Positions 35,301 to 47,748 of a stretch of 64,000 nt of DNA are shown here, piece after piece (positions within the stretch are counted from its first letter, which is position 1; every line of letters begins with the position of its first letter). The notes under the pieces were generated by a model. The model was not told where the DNA came from. It worked only from the letters and a program-made list of their open reading frames with translations, and made no database searches. The position numbers and the translations under genes were made by a program. Source of the DNA: Panorpa germanica (Eukaryota; Arthropoda; Insecta; Mecoptera; Panorpidae); contig OY783206.1 in assembly GCA_963678705.1 (NCBI GenBank), positions 17,557,807 through 17,621,806 of the forward strand, in the 5' to 3' direction.

Positions 35301-36863
35301 GTCTGCACAAATTGATTCTACGTCCACGCATTCATCTTCAGTATCTTTAGAATTACATGGTGTATAATTTGTAAGTTTAGAAATATTTTCGGTATTTCTA
35401 TCTCGAACAGGTGTTCGTATAGAAGGAACTTTCCTTTCTATTCTACTTGGAGTAGATTGAATATCCGTGAATGGTTCAACAAAATTACTACTTGTTAATT
35501 CGTGTAGCATATCTGCTACAACGAAAGAGCCATTTAAATCTGGCTCTTTAGATCCATCTTCACCATTTATATAACTTACTAAATCCAAAAACGAATTTTG
35601 TGAGTCTGCTATTTCATCTTTAACGTCTTCCACTTTCTCTTCTGCTGCTATTTCTTGTGTTGTTATTTCTTGTGTTGCTATTTCTTGTGCTAGTTCTTGT
35701 TGTGAGTTTTCATCTTCGACAATATGAGTATTGTTTTCTAATAAAATTTCACTTGTGGAGTCGCCAATATTTTTATTTATTAATTTATTATTTTTTCAAA
35801 TTTAATTTTTCTGCACTTTCAAGAGGTTGTAACTGAATATTTTCCAAGTCAAATAAAGCACTAAGGTTATTACAGCTTCTGGAGAAAGCCAACATATTGT
35901 CATGGGGTCTGGGAGTTTCTGGTAATGAAACGGACTTTTCATTTTTCTTGCGTGTTGAAGTTTTTGGATAGACTGTAACATAATGAAAAACATTGAATTT
36001 ATTTATTTTATATTGTGAATTTAGTTCCATTATTTCAATTAAACCACTAGCAGATTCATCGAAATCGACTAAAAGTTCTTTATGTTGATTTTTGACGATT
36101 GTCTCATATGCTGATTCTACAACATTGAAACTACCAATCCAATCTTTTGGGGAATCGTATAAATATTTTGGATCATTTGGAATAACAATAACATTACTCA
36201 TCCTTGATGCTATATTTATTTATTTGCTGAGCAAATCTGTTGCTTTTACTTTCAATTTCCTCCACATTTTTATCATCTTCAGAGTCTGAACTTCGTGATA
36301 AATTTAATGGTTGTATTTTTGCAATGTGATTTGATAAGCTACCTGAACGACCTTGCTTGCTGGATCCTACATCTGAATCAGAATCTGACTCAGAGTCCGA
36401 GCTAGAATCAGACTTAGAGCTGGAGCTAGAGCTAGAGCTTGAACTGCCTGAATTGCTAGAACTGCCTGAACTGCTAGAACATGATGATCTACGTTCTGTA
36501 GCAACACTCAATTTATTACAGGCTTCTGAGACGAACTCCTTATTGAATATCTGCTTCGCACAGACATCAAGATTATCATTTCTAACAGTATATGATGGAG
36601 TAGGTCGAAGTTGCAGCGATGGAAGCACTGGAGTCATTCGTGGGGGCTGTTTAGATGTAAAAGAGCCACGCAAGAGTGATTTAGACTCTTGTCGTACAGC
36701 CATTTGTGATTCAGACTCATGCAGCACAGTCACTTGTGATTTTACCGTTTCGGCAACAGTCGCAGATAGTTTTACCACATTTATTTGAGTCACAGGCCTC
36801 ACAACTTCTTGAACGAATTGTTTCGACCGTGGGGTATGTGCTTTTCTAATCTTCTGCACCATT
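32361..36863 (-). pseudogene. PGC-1/Spargel-like coactivator gene, copy 1 (decayed, multi-exon)
   Basis: Minus-strand exons inferred from splice borders and phase are 36863-35253 (acceptor TTCTTGCAG before it, donor GTAAGT after), 35004-32997, 32923-32594 and 32497-32361 (donor-like GTAAGT after). Ordered content is a Ser-rich tract (residues near 36480-36360), acidic segments, Lys-rich middle, an Arg/Ser-rich region (SRERSAS, SSSRSRCDGS), then an RRM whose halves are split between exons (AIYICDIKREYTKEEYQEF, then GFVKFSSQ) and a CNFGYG ... RGFCGT end. RS region plus RRM plus the GRRxFC-like tail is the PGC-1 family pattern; these proteins regulate mitochondrial and metabolic transcription in the nucleus. 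Lesions are a frame offset at 36201, a 19-nt insertion near 35785, a frameshift in an A run near 34445, a TGA at 32388-32386, and loss of 12 nt near 32366. The N-terminal exons are absent or unrecognised. Confidence 0.6.
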
Positions 36864-37429
36864 CTGCAAGAAAAAATACAAAATTTATAAAAATTAATTT
36901 AGGTTATAAAAAGTCAGTGGAAAAGTCAGTCGAAAAGTATAACCAAATTTTAAAATTTTTGCTAGTGGTTTTAAAGTTGTTAAAGTGAAATTACAATTCC
37001 TTTTAAGTTAATTGTAGTCAAAAATAGTATCTATTCCAGTCAACATTTAGATATTTAATAAAATAAAAACGCCAATATACATTTATTAACATCTAAAAGA
37101 GTTTACAAGACCATTGTGAAAAGGTAGAAAAACATTATATACATCTGTCGTAAGAAACATATGTTTTGATATTATAAATGTGATTAACAAGAATAAATAA
37201 AATCGATTTTTTATTTATTCTACAGACTTTTCGGACACTTCAAAAATGGCTAAAACCTAAGCGGATAAATTAAAACTAATGGGTGTTGGATTAAATTAAA
37301 CTAAAGTCTGAACCTCCGTGCATTAAAGAGAGAAAGAAAAAAAAACGAAGAGAGAGAGAGAGAGATATCGAATAAAGGGATAAACATACTGGTTCAAAGA
37401 AAGGATTTTTAAAACTTATTTTTTTTTAA
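36864..37429. other. Noncoding DNA upstream of the PGC-1-like copy 1
   Basis: This would be intronic or 5' flanking sequence of the minus-strand gene. A short GA run lies at about 37349-37366. No further exon recognised. Confidence 0.4.
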
Positions 37430-38087
37430 GGTGAAACAATACTTGGCCATTTTTGATTTGCGAAATATAGATGGCGATACTATACAGCAGGTTACATATT
37501 ATCAAAAGAACCATGTTTTTTATGTTTAAATCGTTTTATGTAAATAACTATAAACGCGAATCAAAATCTAAAGCTGCAAACCGTTAGATGAATAACGTAT
37601 CTACATTTTAAGCTTTCTTCCACTGACTTTTAATGATTTGGGTAAAACAAAATAATGTTTTGAAAATGAATATTCTTCTATTTTCAAATTCAATTCCAAT
37701 TTTTATATGCCCAGTGATATTTCTAATGGTTTGTCATAATTTTAAAACCTTATGGTTCTCAAACTTACGCTTAAGACTTAAAAATATATTGAGTATTCGA
37801 TAATATTACTCAAAGATTATGTACATGATTGTACATAATATAGGATTCTACTAATACAAATATGGAATGTTTTCTTAACCAATATTTTCAAAATTACTAG
37901 TATACTAGGAATTTGCGCAGATGTTGGTGATAGAAGCAAATTGACATTTTTCAAAAATTAAAAATTAAAAAAAGGGGACGTTGAGAAAATTAGGAGGACC
38001 GGTATAAAGCTTTTGAGAAAGTATATTTTCTTCAAAATCTCATTTTTATTTCCAATATTTCTGGCTTTTACAGTCCCAATATACTTA

Positions 38088-38145
<58 letters not shown>

Positions 38146-38639
38146 CAAAATATTTGAAATGATAATATATTTTATAAAACATTCAGTTCATTAGAGAGGT
38201 TATTCTGAGAAAAACTCATAATTTCTCAATATCTCAAAACTTAAATTTCGGGCTTGACTCCCTAATGAATTGACCGATCGATATATACATATTTAAAAAT
38301 AGTTGGTAATATTAACTATTTTTAAATAAGTATATGTAAAGAAAAATTTGTAACCACTCGAAAATATGAAACTTGAATGCAAGGTATAAAAAAATTAACA
38401 GAAAATAGAATTTTTGTAAATAATTGATATACTAATTAATGATCTATTTATAAACAAAGTTTGAACATTTATCTGACTCCTAAGTATATATGGTTTAAAT
38501 AGCTCAATCGTGTGCAAAGTTATTAACGTTTTTATATTTGAAAACATGGAGTGCTAGTACAAAGTTGTAAATCGATTGTCATTTTAGAACACTGTTGCCA
38601 TCTATATCTAACTATATAACCATGAAGTAATGTTTCACC
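37430..38639. mobile_element. 1.2-kb inverted-repeat element with TTAA flanks, copy 1
   Basis: The ends are GGTGAAACAATACTT (37430) and AAGTAATGTTTCACC (ending 38639), inverted copies with one mismatch, and ATAGATGGC/GCCATCTAT pairs further in. TTAA flanks both sides (37426-37429, 38640-38643). TTAA duplications are typical of piggyBac-type and some other elements; TA duplications of Tc1/mariner would also fit. There is no coding capacity, so it is probably a non-autonomous element. The duplicate at 60827-62051 has the same ends. Confidence 0.65.
38092..38142. repeat. (TA)n microsatellite, copy 1
   Basis: About 51 nt of uninterrupted AT dinucleotides. The duplicate at 61490-61554 is about 65 nt, so the tract has changed length since duplication. 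Confidence 0.95.
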
Positions 38640-38798
38640 TTAAAATGATTTATTATTAATTTAAATTGTTTATTTATTGTATTGCAAGCATTTCTTTGTC
38701 AACATAAAACTGTACCAAATTATTAATACAGTTGGTTATCAGGACCTGAAATATCCAGTTATTAGGTAATAAATCGTACTTTTATTGGAAATATTAAC

Positions 38799-39204
38799 TG
38801 TTAAAATAAAATCTCAATTTGATGTAATATATTTTGTACTTTTTTTTGATTAATTGAAATATTGTATTGTCTCTGTTTATTTGTTCATTTCTTTTATATT
38901 ATTATGCTTTCTGTTATTAAATATAGTTTGGATTTGCTCTTTTTTTTTTTGTTTTATATTCGAGTTTGAAGCGGTCTGTTGCAATTTCAGGCCACTTCAT
39001 CTAGAGCTCTCAACCCAGCAACAAGAGCAAATTTAATTAAATCAAGAACCATCATATTTTGTATTGTTATATGTATCCTCTTATTTCAAATTGTGTGTTA
39101 ATATAAGTGTTAAAAAATAAAAACCCAGTATTTTACTAAATAATAATCAAGAAAGTTCAGCGAAGGTATTTTTTCCAACGAATTAAAACATCTACAACAA
39201 ATCA
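38799..39204 (+). repeat. BEL/Pao 5' LTR
   Basis: Begins TGTTAAAATAAAATC and ends CTACAACAAATCA, with the TG...CA termini of LTRs. It matches 44981-45382 apart from a few substitutions and a longer T run. Confidence 0.95.
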
Positions 39205-39205
39205 A

Positions 39206-39218
39206 TGGTCCTTCGAGC
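39206..39218 (+). other. BEL/Pao primer-binding site
   Basis: TGGTCCTTCGAGC starts two bases after the LTR. TGG complements a tRNA CCA end, and this position and sequence type are usual for BEL/Pao elements. The primer tRNA is not identified. Confidence 0.6.
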
Positions 39219-39888
39219 GTCGAATAAATTCAACTTCTTACAAACGGAGAATTTCCACTGAGCATTCGAAAGAAAATTATCTTCAAGAACTTGGAAAACA
39301 CCATCCATACGAGCAAGCTTCATCGTGGCCAGACATCCGCATCCAGCGTTTTAATATCATCACGAGGCAGTCTCATAGTGGATAGATCATTTAAATTAGT
39401 AAGTGACCTGGGAATTTCCTATTATATTATTTTTCCTATATTTATTACATGCACTATCGTCCTTATAAATTGTACCAAGTATCTTATTTTGGAGTTTTTT
39501 TCTATTAATCTATTTGATGAGTTTAATGTTTGTACGTATTATTTATTAAAAATCAACTTCTTCGGTTTACCAAATAGTCATATCAATTTATCTAAGGCAA
39601 ACGTTTGTCCAGAATTCCTATAAATTGCAATATTGATACCCTATCTAAACAATTCTATTGTAAAAGTATTATTCATTTTTTCTATTCTATTGAAGCACAA
39701 TAGTGTGACGTCACAATCTATTCAGTTTATTTTTAAGGCATTGTTTTCGTTGGCGTTTATACTCAACAGTTTTGTATCAGTTCAGTATAATTTCAATTTA
39801 ATTATAAATAATTTGATTGTTTTCTATTATAAAATCTTTATTCCACATTTTTTAATTTTGCATAAAATAATTTTACTATTCGTTTACA

Positions 39889-42800
39889 ATGGCATTGGCA
39901 AAAAAGCTGAAAATTCAAAGCGCAGCATTAACTAAAACTGAATTTGTATATCGAAGAGTCTAAACTAATTAATCCCAACGACGCAACAACATATGAGCTA
40001 AGTGAAATAAAAATACGACTTTCCCTACTTAATCCACTTCTAGATCAATTTGAATCCATTGCCCTAGAAAGACAGATATTATGCGGTTCTGAAGATGAAA
40101 CAGAAATAAGTAAAATAGACGTCGATGTAAATGATTTCATAAAAAAATATAGTAAATTAATGGCGTTACTGAATAAAGTAATTGATGAATCAGAAAATTC
40201 AAAAATTAAAATCAAAGAAAGTAATAACCAATGCAGTAGCGGGCATACGGACTCAGAACAATTACGGAAAATAGAAATTAAAGTCTTTAGTGGAGATATT
40301 ACGGAATGGTCACAGTTTAAGTCCATGTTCATTAGTTTAGTACATTCCAAACAAAAATACGATTTCTCCACAAAATTTTATCATTTAAGGGCCGTTAAAT
40401 CATTTTATTACGTCCGTGGAAGTAACACCAGAAAATTATAACTCAGCGTGGCAACTTCTATTAGATAGATATGATAATAAGCGACTTATTATCGCTCATC
40501 ATTTGCAATCCTTTATAGACACGCCATCCACAAATATTGAATCCAGTGCCAACTTAAGAACCATTACCACGCACGTAAGGAAACATATAGTGGCACTACA
40601 AAACGTAATACCACGAGAATATTGTTGGGATGCTATTATTACGCACATTACATTAAAGAAACTTGACAAAGATACTCAGGAAAAGTGGTATTCTTCACCG
40701 GAGTCGAGAGTACCTAATCCCACTTTCGAATCTCTTTTAAGAACATTATCAGAAAGAGCCGAAATCTTAGAAACAAGGGATAATAACAAACCTACCCCTA
40801 GGTCAAATTTGCGCAAATCACTTGTTTCTACTAAAATAGCTACCTGTTTCTTCTGTAATGATAAACATTTGACTTATAAATGTCCTAGTATCTCTAAGCT
40901 CACTATTGATGGTAGATACATTGAGATTGGTAAAAAAAATCTATGCTTCAATTGTTTAAGGCCTGGACATTTTGCCGAAAGTTGTCCATCCGTTTTTAAT
41001 TGTCACTTATGCCAAGGGCGGCATAACACTATTTTACATAATTCTATCCCAACTGCAGAGTCAAATCATGATAATAATAATAAATTCACTCTCACAGGTC
41101 AAGTTTCTGAGTCTAATAGTGTATTATTGTCAACAGCCCTAGTTGAAATTCCTGATGCAAATGGTAAACTAGTAACGGCTCGTGCTCTCCTCGATAGCGG
41201 TAGCCAGACTAGCTTTATTACGAAAGAATTAGCAAACCAGTTACAATTACCTTTTGAACCAGCCAATATTGCTGTATTAGGTTTGGGTCGGTCCAGAACC
41301 CAAATAAATAATAAAATAAACATAATTTTGAACTCAATGCACAATACTTTCTCAAAGCCATTGAGTTGTTTTGTCATTAACAAAATAACAGATAACGTAC
41401 CCACATGTGACATTGAATCACCAAATATAAAGTTACCAAAATATGTCAAACTTGCTGATCCATTATTCTTTAAATCCAAAGGGATTGATTTACTATTAGG
41501 CGCTGATATATTTTGGCATTTATTAAGCATTGGTAAAATGAGCCTTGGAAAAAACGGTTTATCAGTTCAAAAAACTGTATTAGGATGGATTATCACAGGA
41601 ATGCGTAATAGAACTAGATCCATGCATTGTTATATGTCACAAGACATGACAATTCAAACTCAACTCCAGCAGTTTTGGGAAATTGAGTCTGTGGAAAATG
41701 CAAACCCTCACACCAATGAAGAAATTGCATGCGAGACTCATTACCAAAAAACCATGACACGTAATGAAGACGGTCGATTTGTAGTCACAATTCCATTCAA
41801 GGAATCCCCTAACTTACTTGGCGAATCCAAATCTCTAGCAAAAAAGAGATTTCTTTCACTTAAAAAAAAACTAATCGCAAACCCAGAACTTAAAAGGTTA
41901 TATTCAGATTTTATGAACGAATACATAAAATTAAATCACATGACCGTTAACCCTGACCAAAATATATTAGAAAATTCATTTTTTTTACCGCATCATGGTG
42001 TGCTAAAACCTAGCAGCACAACCAGCAAGCTTCGTGTTGTTTTTGATGGGTCAATGCAAACCACTTCAGGCATTTCAATAAATAATTTACAGGCAGTAGG
42101 ACCCACAATCCAAAATGACCTGTTATCAATTCTACTTAGATTTCGACAATACCCATATGTAGTCATTGCCGATATCGCAATGATGTATCGACAGGTCTTG
42201 GTAAACCCTGCGCAAAGAAATCTTCAACAGATTCTATGGCGATCCAGTCCTTGCGATCCATTATTGTCATATCAATTAAATACAGTCACCTACGGAACCG
42301 CGTCTGCGTCATTCTTAGCTATAAGAAGCCTCTGCCAGCTTGGATATGAGTGTAAACTAACGCATCCCATCGCGTCTAAAGCGATATTAGAAGATTTTTA
42401 TGTAGACGATTTACTTACTGGCTCGGAAACAGTTGATGAATTATCAAATAAATGTGTAGAAATTGACTCAATTTTAAAGGCCTCCGGATTTAAGCTGCGA
42501 AAATGGTTTTCCAATTCTCCCGATTCAATTCAACAAGTCGAACAATTAAATAACTGTAGTAATAACATTCAATTAGGCGATTCAAATAAATTAAGAACCC
42601 TAGGCGTAGAATGGAATCCTCACACTGATTCGTTTAAATACAACATTACCAGCATTGATATTCCCGTTATAATTACAAAGCGAACTATTTTGTCATTTGT
42701 ATCTAAAATATTTGATTATTTAGGACTTCTCTCACCGTACATTATAAATTTTAAAATACTTTTGCAAATGTTATGGTCATATGATTTAAATTGGGATGAT

Positions 42801-44948
42801 CCAATTCCGCTTAAGTTACATACTAATTGGACATCTTTGATAGTCAATCTGAGCAAACTTAACATTTTGAGTATACCACGCCACACCTTAGTAAGGAATA
42901 GCCTAAAAAACGAACTTCATGGATTCTGTGACGCATCTGAGAAAGCGTACGGAGCATGCTTGTATTTAAAGAGTATCGACTCTTACAATAATTGCAATAT
43001 AACACTTCTCTGTTCAAAATCTAAAGTCGCACCATTAAAAACCATAACAATACCTCGACTTGAACTATGTTCAGCTATTATATTAAATAGAATGACATCC
43101 AAAGTGTCAAACACATTATCCATTACAATTTCAAATATATATCTTTGGTCCGATTCAACTATATTTTTGTCATGGTTGAAACTAAGTCCGAGCACATTAA
43201 AAACTTTTGTGGCAAATCGAATTTCAGAAATACAGAGTAATATGATGTCTATAGTGCAATGGCGTCATATTGCCTCTGAGTCTAATCCTGCTGATCTTAT
43301 ATCGAGAGGTATAGAACCCCAAAATTTGTTGAATAATATTTTATGGTGGAATGGCCCTTCCTGGTTATTTAATTCATATGAGACATGGCCGTTAAATAAC
43401 TTCATAGTAGACACTTTACCTGACAAAAAGAAACCTACTATTATAAGCGCCAATGTCGAATTAACAATAAACATTTTTAGTTTATATTCCTCGTTAAGGA
43501 CTTTAAAAAGAGTCACTGCATATTGTATGCGTTTCATAAAAAATTGTTCAAATCCTAAAAATAAAACCATTGGACCTTTAACCATATCTGAACTAGAAAC
43601 TTCCATGACCGTTTTAATTAAAGTATCACAGTCGGAATCTTTTGCATCAGAACTTGAATCTTTGATTAAAAACCAACACGTAAACAAGTCAAGCAGACTG
43701 CTGTCTTTAAATGCTTTTATCGACGAGCATGGAATTATACGTGTTGGTGGACGATTAAAACATTCAGAATTTGACTTCAATAAAAAACACCCTGTGGTTT
43801 TAGCGTCTGATCACCCCTTGACCAAAATAATAATGATTTATGAACACAGAAGAATGTTTCATGCTGGCCCTTAAGCGGTTTTATTTTCTCTCCGCGAAAA
43901 ATTTTGGCCATTATCAGGTATGTCCTTAGCAAAGAAAATAGTTCACAATTGCGTCACCTGTTTTAAATACCGTCCCAAATTACCTAACCCGATAATGGGT
44001 GATTTACCCAGTGATAGGGTTACCTTTGAATTTCCATTTAAGGCAACGGGAATTGATTATGCGGGTCCCATAATGATTAAGAATAAATTAGGTCGCGGGA
44101 GCATTTTAATTAAATCATATATATGCTTATTCATTTGTTTTTCCACAAAGGCAGTTCACCTTGAATTAGTGACGGATTTAACCACAGAAAACTTTCTTTC
44201 GGCACTTAAACGTTTTATGTTTAGCCGAGGAAAACCCAGCGTCATATATTCTGATAACGGTACGAATTTCGTTGGGTCAAAAAATTTGTTGTCCAAGTTT
44301 CTTTCCAATAGGGTAAATCAAAATACAATTATAAATTCAGTTTCGGATCAATCAGTTTCTTGGAAATTTATTCCACCCAGATCTCCCCATTTTGGTGGCC
44401 TTTGGGAATCTAATGTTAAAAGTACAAAATCACATTTAAAAAAGGTTTTGGGAAATTCCAACTTAACATACGAAGACACTTATACTATATTGGTCCAAAT
44501 AGAAGCAATATTAAATTCTCGACCTTTATATGCAATGTCCAACGATCCTTTCGATTTCCTACCCGTAACCCCAGGTCACTATCTTATTGGTCGCCCGTTG
44601 ACTACAATTCCAAATCCCTCAAATATTACTAATATGAGCAAGCTGCCTCGATTCAATTATGTTCAACAGTGCATCCAACACTACTGGCGCAGATGGACAT
44701 CGGATTACATTCATCACCTTCAACAGCGAACTAAGTGGAAGGTAACTTCAGGACCTGAAATGGAAATCGGTTCGCTGGTACTAATAAAGGACGATAATTC
44801 TCCTCCATTTAATTGGATCCTCGGTCGAATTACTGAATTGATATCTGGTCCAGATCAACAACAACGCGTCGCTATAGTGCAGACTTCTACAGGCCCCATC
44901 AAGAGAGCAGTTCGCAACTTAGCGATACTCCCAAATCAGGAAGCTTAG
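39889..44948 (+). pseudogene. BEL/Pao gag-pol polyprotein, two frameshifts and one stop
   Basis: ATG at 39889 opens MALAKKLKIQ, and the frame must change near 39940 and again near 40400. Gag has the DUF1759-type region (ITEWSQFKSMF, ENYNSAWQLLLDRYD) and zinc motifs CFFCNDKHLTYKC and CFNCLRPGHFAESC. The long frame from about 40416 then gives protease (LLDSGSQTSF near 41190), reverse transcriptase (LRVVFDGS, VVIADIAMMYRQ, FYVDD near 42400), the A17-type linker and RNase H (FCDASEKAYG). Integrase follows (CVTCFKY; catalytic D in IDYAGPI, D in YSDNGTNF, E in GLWESNVK), then a DUF5641-like C-terminus. TAA at 43872-43874 replaces the usual Gln after HAGP. Other motifs are intact. Confidence 0.9.
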
Positions 44949-44980
44949 GAATTCCTAAGTAATTCCAACCCTGGGAGTTA

Positions 44981-45382
44981 TGTTAAAGTAAAATCTCAAT
45001 TTGATGTAATATATTTTGTACTTTTTTTTTGATTAATTGAAATATTGTATTGTCTCTGTTTATTTGTTCATTTCTTTTATATTATTATGCTTTCTGTTAT
45101 TAAATATAGTTTGGATTTGCTCTTTTGTGTTTTATATTCGAGTTTGAAGCGGTCTGTTGCAATTTCAGGCCACTTCATCTAGAGCTCTCAACCCAGCAAC
45201 AAGAACAAATTTAATTAAATCAAGAACCATCATATTTTGTATTGTTATATGTATTCTCTTATTTCAAAATGTGTGTTAATATAAGTGTTAAAAAATAAAA
45301 ACCCAGTATTTTACTAAATATTAATCAAGAAAGTTCAGCGAAGGTATTTTTTCCAACGAATTAAAACATCTACAACAAATCA
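44981..45382 (+). repeat. BEL/Pao 3' LTR
   Basis: Near-identical to the 5' LTR and followed by the TTAAC target copy. Confidence 0.95.
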
Positions 45383-45387
45383 TTAAC

Positions 45388-47748
45388 AATTAAAATAGTT
45401 TTTTTTTGTCTCACAAGGATCCTACCCATCCTCTCCTCTAAAGATTTGTAAACTTTTCATACAACACACTCAAACGTAATAAACTATTTACAGCTATCTC
45501 GAGCAAAACATTTACAATTTTTATTTTTCTAATTCATAAATTTTTAAGCCTGATGGTAATACAATCGATTACTAATTATCCCACATACTTGATTTTTGAT
45601 CCCAAACCCATTAAACAATAAATCAGAAATTCAAATCTTACATAGCTACACCTTCGTAAATTTTTCGATATTAACAAAAATAAATTAAAAAAATGGTCAT
45701 ATTGTAGCATATATATAAACAATTCTTAACATATTTAACAATATTATTAATTTCAAAAAGACTTTTTTGTATGTAGAATAAGTGTAATAATAAGCTAAAG
45801 TATCGTTTATCGTTATAAGCAAAGATAATAAGTTAAAGTATCGTTTTTCAATATTTTTATTAAAAAACAATCGTCAAAATACCTTAAATTTTCGAGCTCT
45901 AGACCACCGTTCCCCCTTAAATTCAACCAAATTAGCAAGACCAAGAACATGGAAAAATTTGTAACAGAACGAATCGAAGATTTTATTAGAATGTTTTTTT
46001 ACGTGCAGTTTTATCAATTCTCTACTAAACCTTAGTTATGGCATAACTCAAGTTTATGTTAATAATACAGTTTATGCAAACGAGGTATTTTGCTCGACTC
46101 GAAAATAAGACATAGATCCCACTGTTTTTTTCCTCGCGGTTTTAATTCCATATACCAACACATGCGGACAACAATAGACAAGTGAAATATTTGTAAACAC
46201 AGAATGTATCATTTTTTTCATCAGAATGTTGCATTTTTAAAAATGTAATAGTAAAGAGAAATGGACACAAATGGAAATGAATTCAATGTATTACAGAATC
46301 ACGGATTTATTGTACTTAATATAACGTCTAAAGCATTTTTTTGACCAATTTCGTTAGAGTATAACAATACATTTCATAAAAATTAAAAATGTTATTAAAA
46401 ACAAATATAATTATTGACTTACTGACCTTATTCCTTTTTTATTAATAACTTTTATTAAAAATATTTTTAAACAATAATTGTTATATAACAATTACATATA
46501 TTACACAAAATAACAAAATTAATAAACGTCTTTATGTTAACAAAATATTCAAAATAACTAACAATAATATAGTTGCTAATGTGTCAACTCCGTACAAAGT
46601 GAAGATTCAAACTAAACAAAAACCAACCCTTACAGAGACTTGAATATGTGGTATCACTGAACTGCACTGAACTCTGGCTCAGTGCACTCCCTTCACCCTT
46701 CATTCCCTTCAAATGTTGAGTCGCCGAGCATCTTAGTTCACTATTCCAAAAATGGCGACTCATGGCGCCTAAAGCGACATTGAGTCGCCGAGCATCCTAG
46801 TTCACTATTCCAAAATGGGGGCTTAAAGCGACATTGAATAATTATACACTGAGTGAGGGTACCCTGATTTAAACTAAACAAAAACCAACCCTTACCGAGA
46901 CTTGCAAAAAAAATTCCGAAGTACTTACGAATCTACCCAATAAACCAGTTTTCAAGACTTGGAGAGGGGGAGGGGTAATTTTATTTTGGGGGCACGGAAG
47001 CGGTTTTTGCCGAGAGTAAAAATTGTGCTAAAAAGTTGAAATTTTTTATGTAGGCTGGGTAACTAATTTACGAATCGAAAAAAAATACCAAATTTTGAAA
47101 AATAACGTCAAATAACGAATAAATTACAATACTTACAATACAATATTAACAATAGTTACTTTTGTCTAACTTTGTTTTGATTTGTAAACTTTTCATACAA
47201 CACACTCAAACGTAATAAACTATTTACAGCTATCTCGAGCATTTACTATTTTCATTTTTTTAATTAATTAATTTTTGCCTGGGGTAAATACAATCGATAA
47301 CTAATCATTCTACAGACTTGATTTTTGATTGAAATAAATGTTAATATATGTATATTGACGTTCTAATTTTTAAAATAGCTATATCAAATTTGTATTTCAG
47401 TTTTGTCGCATGTTTTAGCTATGCACAAGACGTCACAGAAGAAATAAGTAATCGATATTAACTTCTACTCACAATCGTTTCCTTTTTTGTTGTCTAAAAT
47501 GTGTAAAATCTGCTGACGTAACATGCAGTAAAATTTTCTTTAACGTTGAATCCCTTTACATAATTAAAGTGACAAAATAACTTTTTTAATTGTTAATATC
47601 TCTTAAAATATAATGAGTTGCTAACAAATAATTGGACATATGAGGTCCTGGTAGCTAACTATCAATATTTAGCACAGTTTTATAGAAATTAAGACATAGT
47701 TCCCAAACCCCATTTAACAATAAATCAGAAATTCAAATCTTACATATC
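45388..47748. repeat. R1 repeat family, within duplicated unit copy 1
   Basis: From about 45720 it matches 5510-7370 and 62560-64000. It contains TTCGAGCTCTAGACCACCG near 45891, CAGCTATCTCGAGC at 45492 and 47227, and the dispersed 70-bp motif at 47588-47655. No coding capacity. Similarity to the first copy ends at about 47748 after AAATCTTACATA. Confidence 0.75.
46643..46904. repeat. 262-bp insertion with flanking 38-bp duplication, copy 1
   Basis: Relative to 6370-6425, a block is inserted here. A 38-bp sequence (ending CCCTTACAGAGACTTG) occurs before it (46605-46642) and at its end (46867-46904, two mismatches). Inside are two tandem units of about 65 bp beginning GAGTCGCCGAGCATC. The same insertion lies at 63465-63726. 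GC content is higher than in the surroundings. Confidence 0.75.

Larger units (their letters stand above)
38799..45382 (+). mobile_element. BEL/Pao LTR retrotransposon, nearly complete
   Basis: Two LTRs (38799-39204 and 44981-45382) bracket a gag-pol region. A 5-bp duplication TTAAC flanks it (38794-38798 and 45383-45387), and the duplicated unit at about 62205-62220 shows the site once (ATATTAACAATTAAAATAG). By eye the LTRs differ by about six substitutions and two small indels, so insertion was fairly recent and after the unit duplicated. A primer-binding-like TGGTCCTTCGAGC follows the left LTR and a purine-containing CCCTGGGAGTTA precedes the right one. Coding lesions make it non-autonomous. 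Confidence 0.95.
23313..47748. repeat. Large duplicated unit, copy 1 (interrupted by LINE and BEL/Pao)
   Basis: After removal of the LINE (26548-31825) and the BEL element (38799-45382), this stretch is collinear with 52627-64000 at high identity. The left boundary is TTACCGTCTCA at 23313 against 52627. The window end (64000) corresponds to about 47176, so the right limit is not seen in copy 2. The unit is about 12.5 kb without insertions. Copy 1 retains about 200 bp near 23720-23925 and about 180 bp near 24015-24200 that copy 2 lacks. Its last 2 kb belong to the R1 repeat family also present at 5510-7370. Confidence 0.9.

Noticed and set aside
36357-36788. Plus-strand open frame rich in Glu/Leu opposite the Ser-rich exon (also 59756-60187)
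   Set aside because: It is the antisense of a low-complexity serine-codon tract. Splice signals and domain content support only the minus strand.
37958-38182. Open frame with an Ile-Tyr repeat
   Set aside because: Produced by the (TA)n microsatellite.
39291-39890. Open frames in the BEL/Pao leader
   Set aside because: They lie between the primer-binding site and the gag start, have no recognised domain, and are AT-rich leader sequence.
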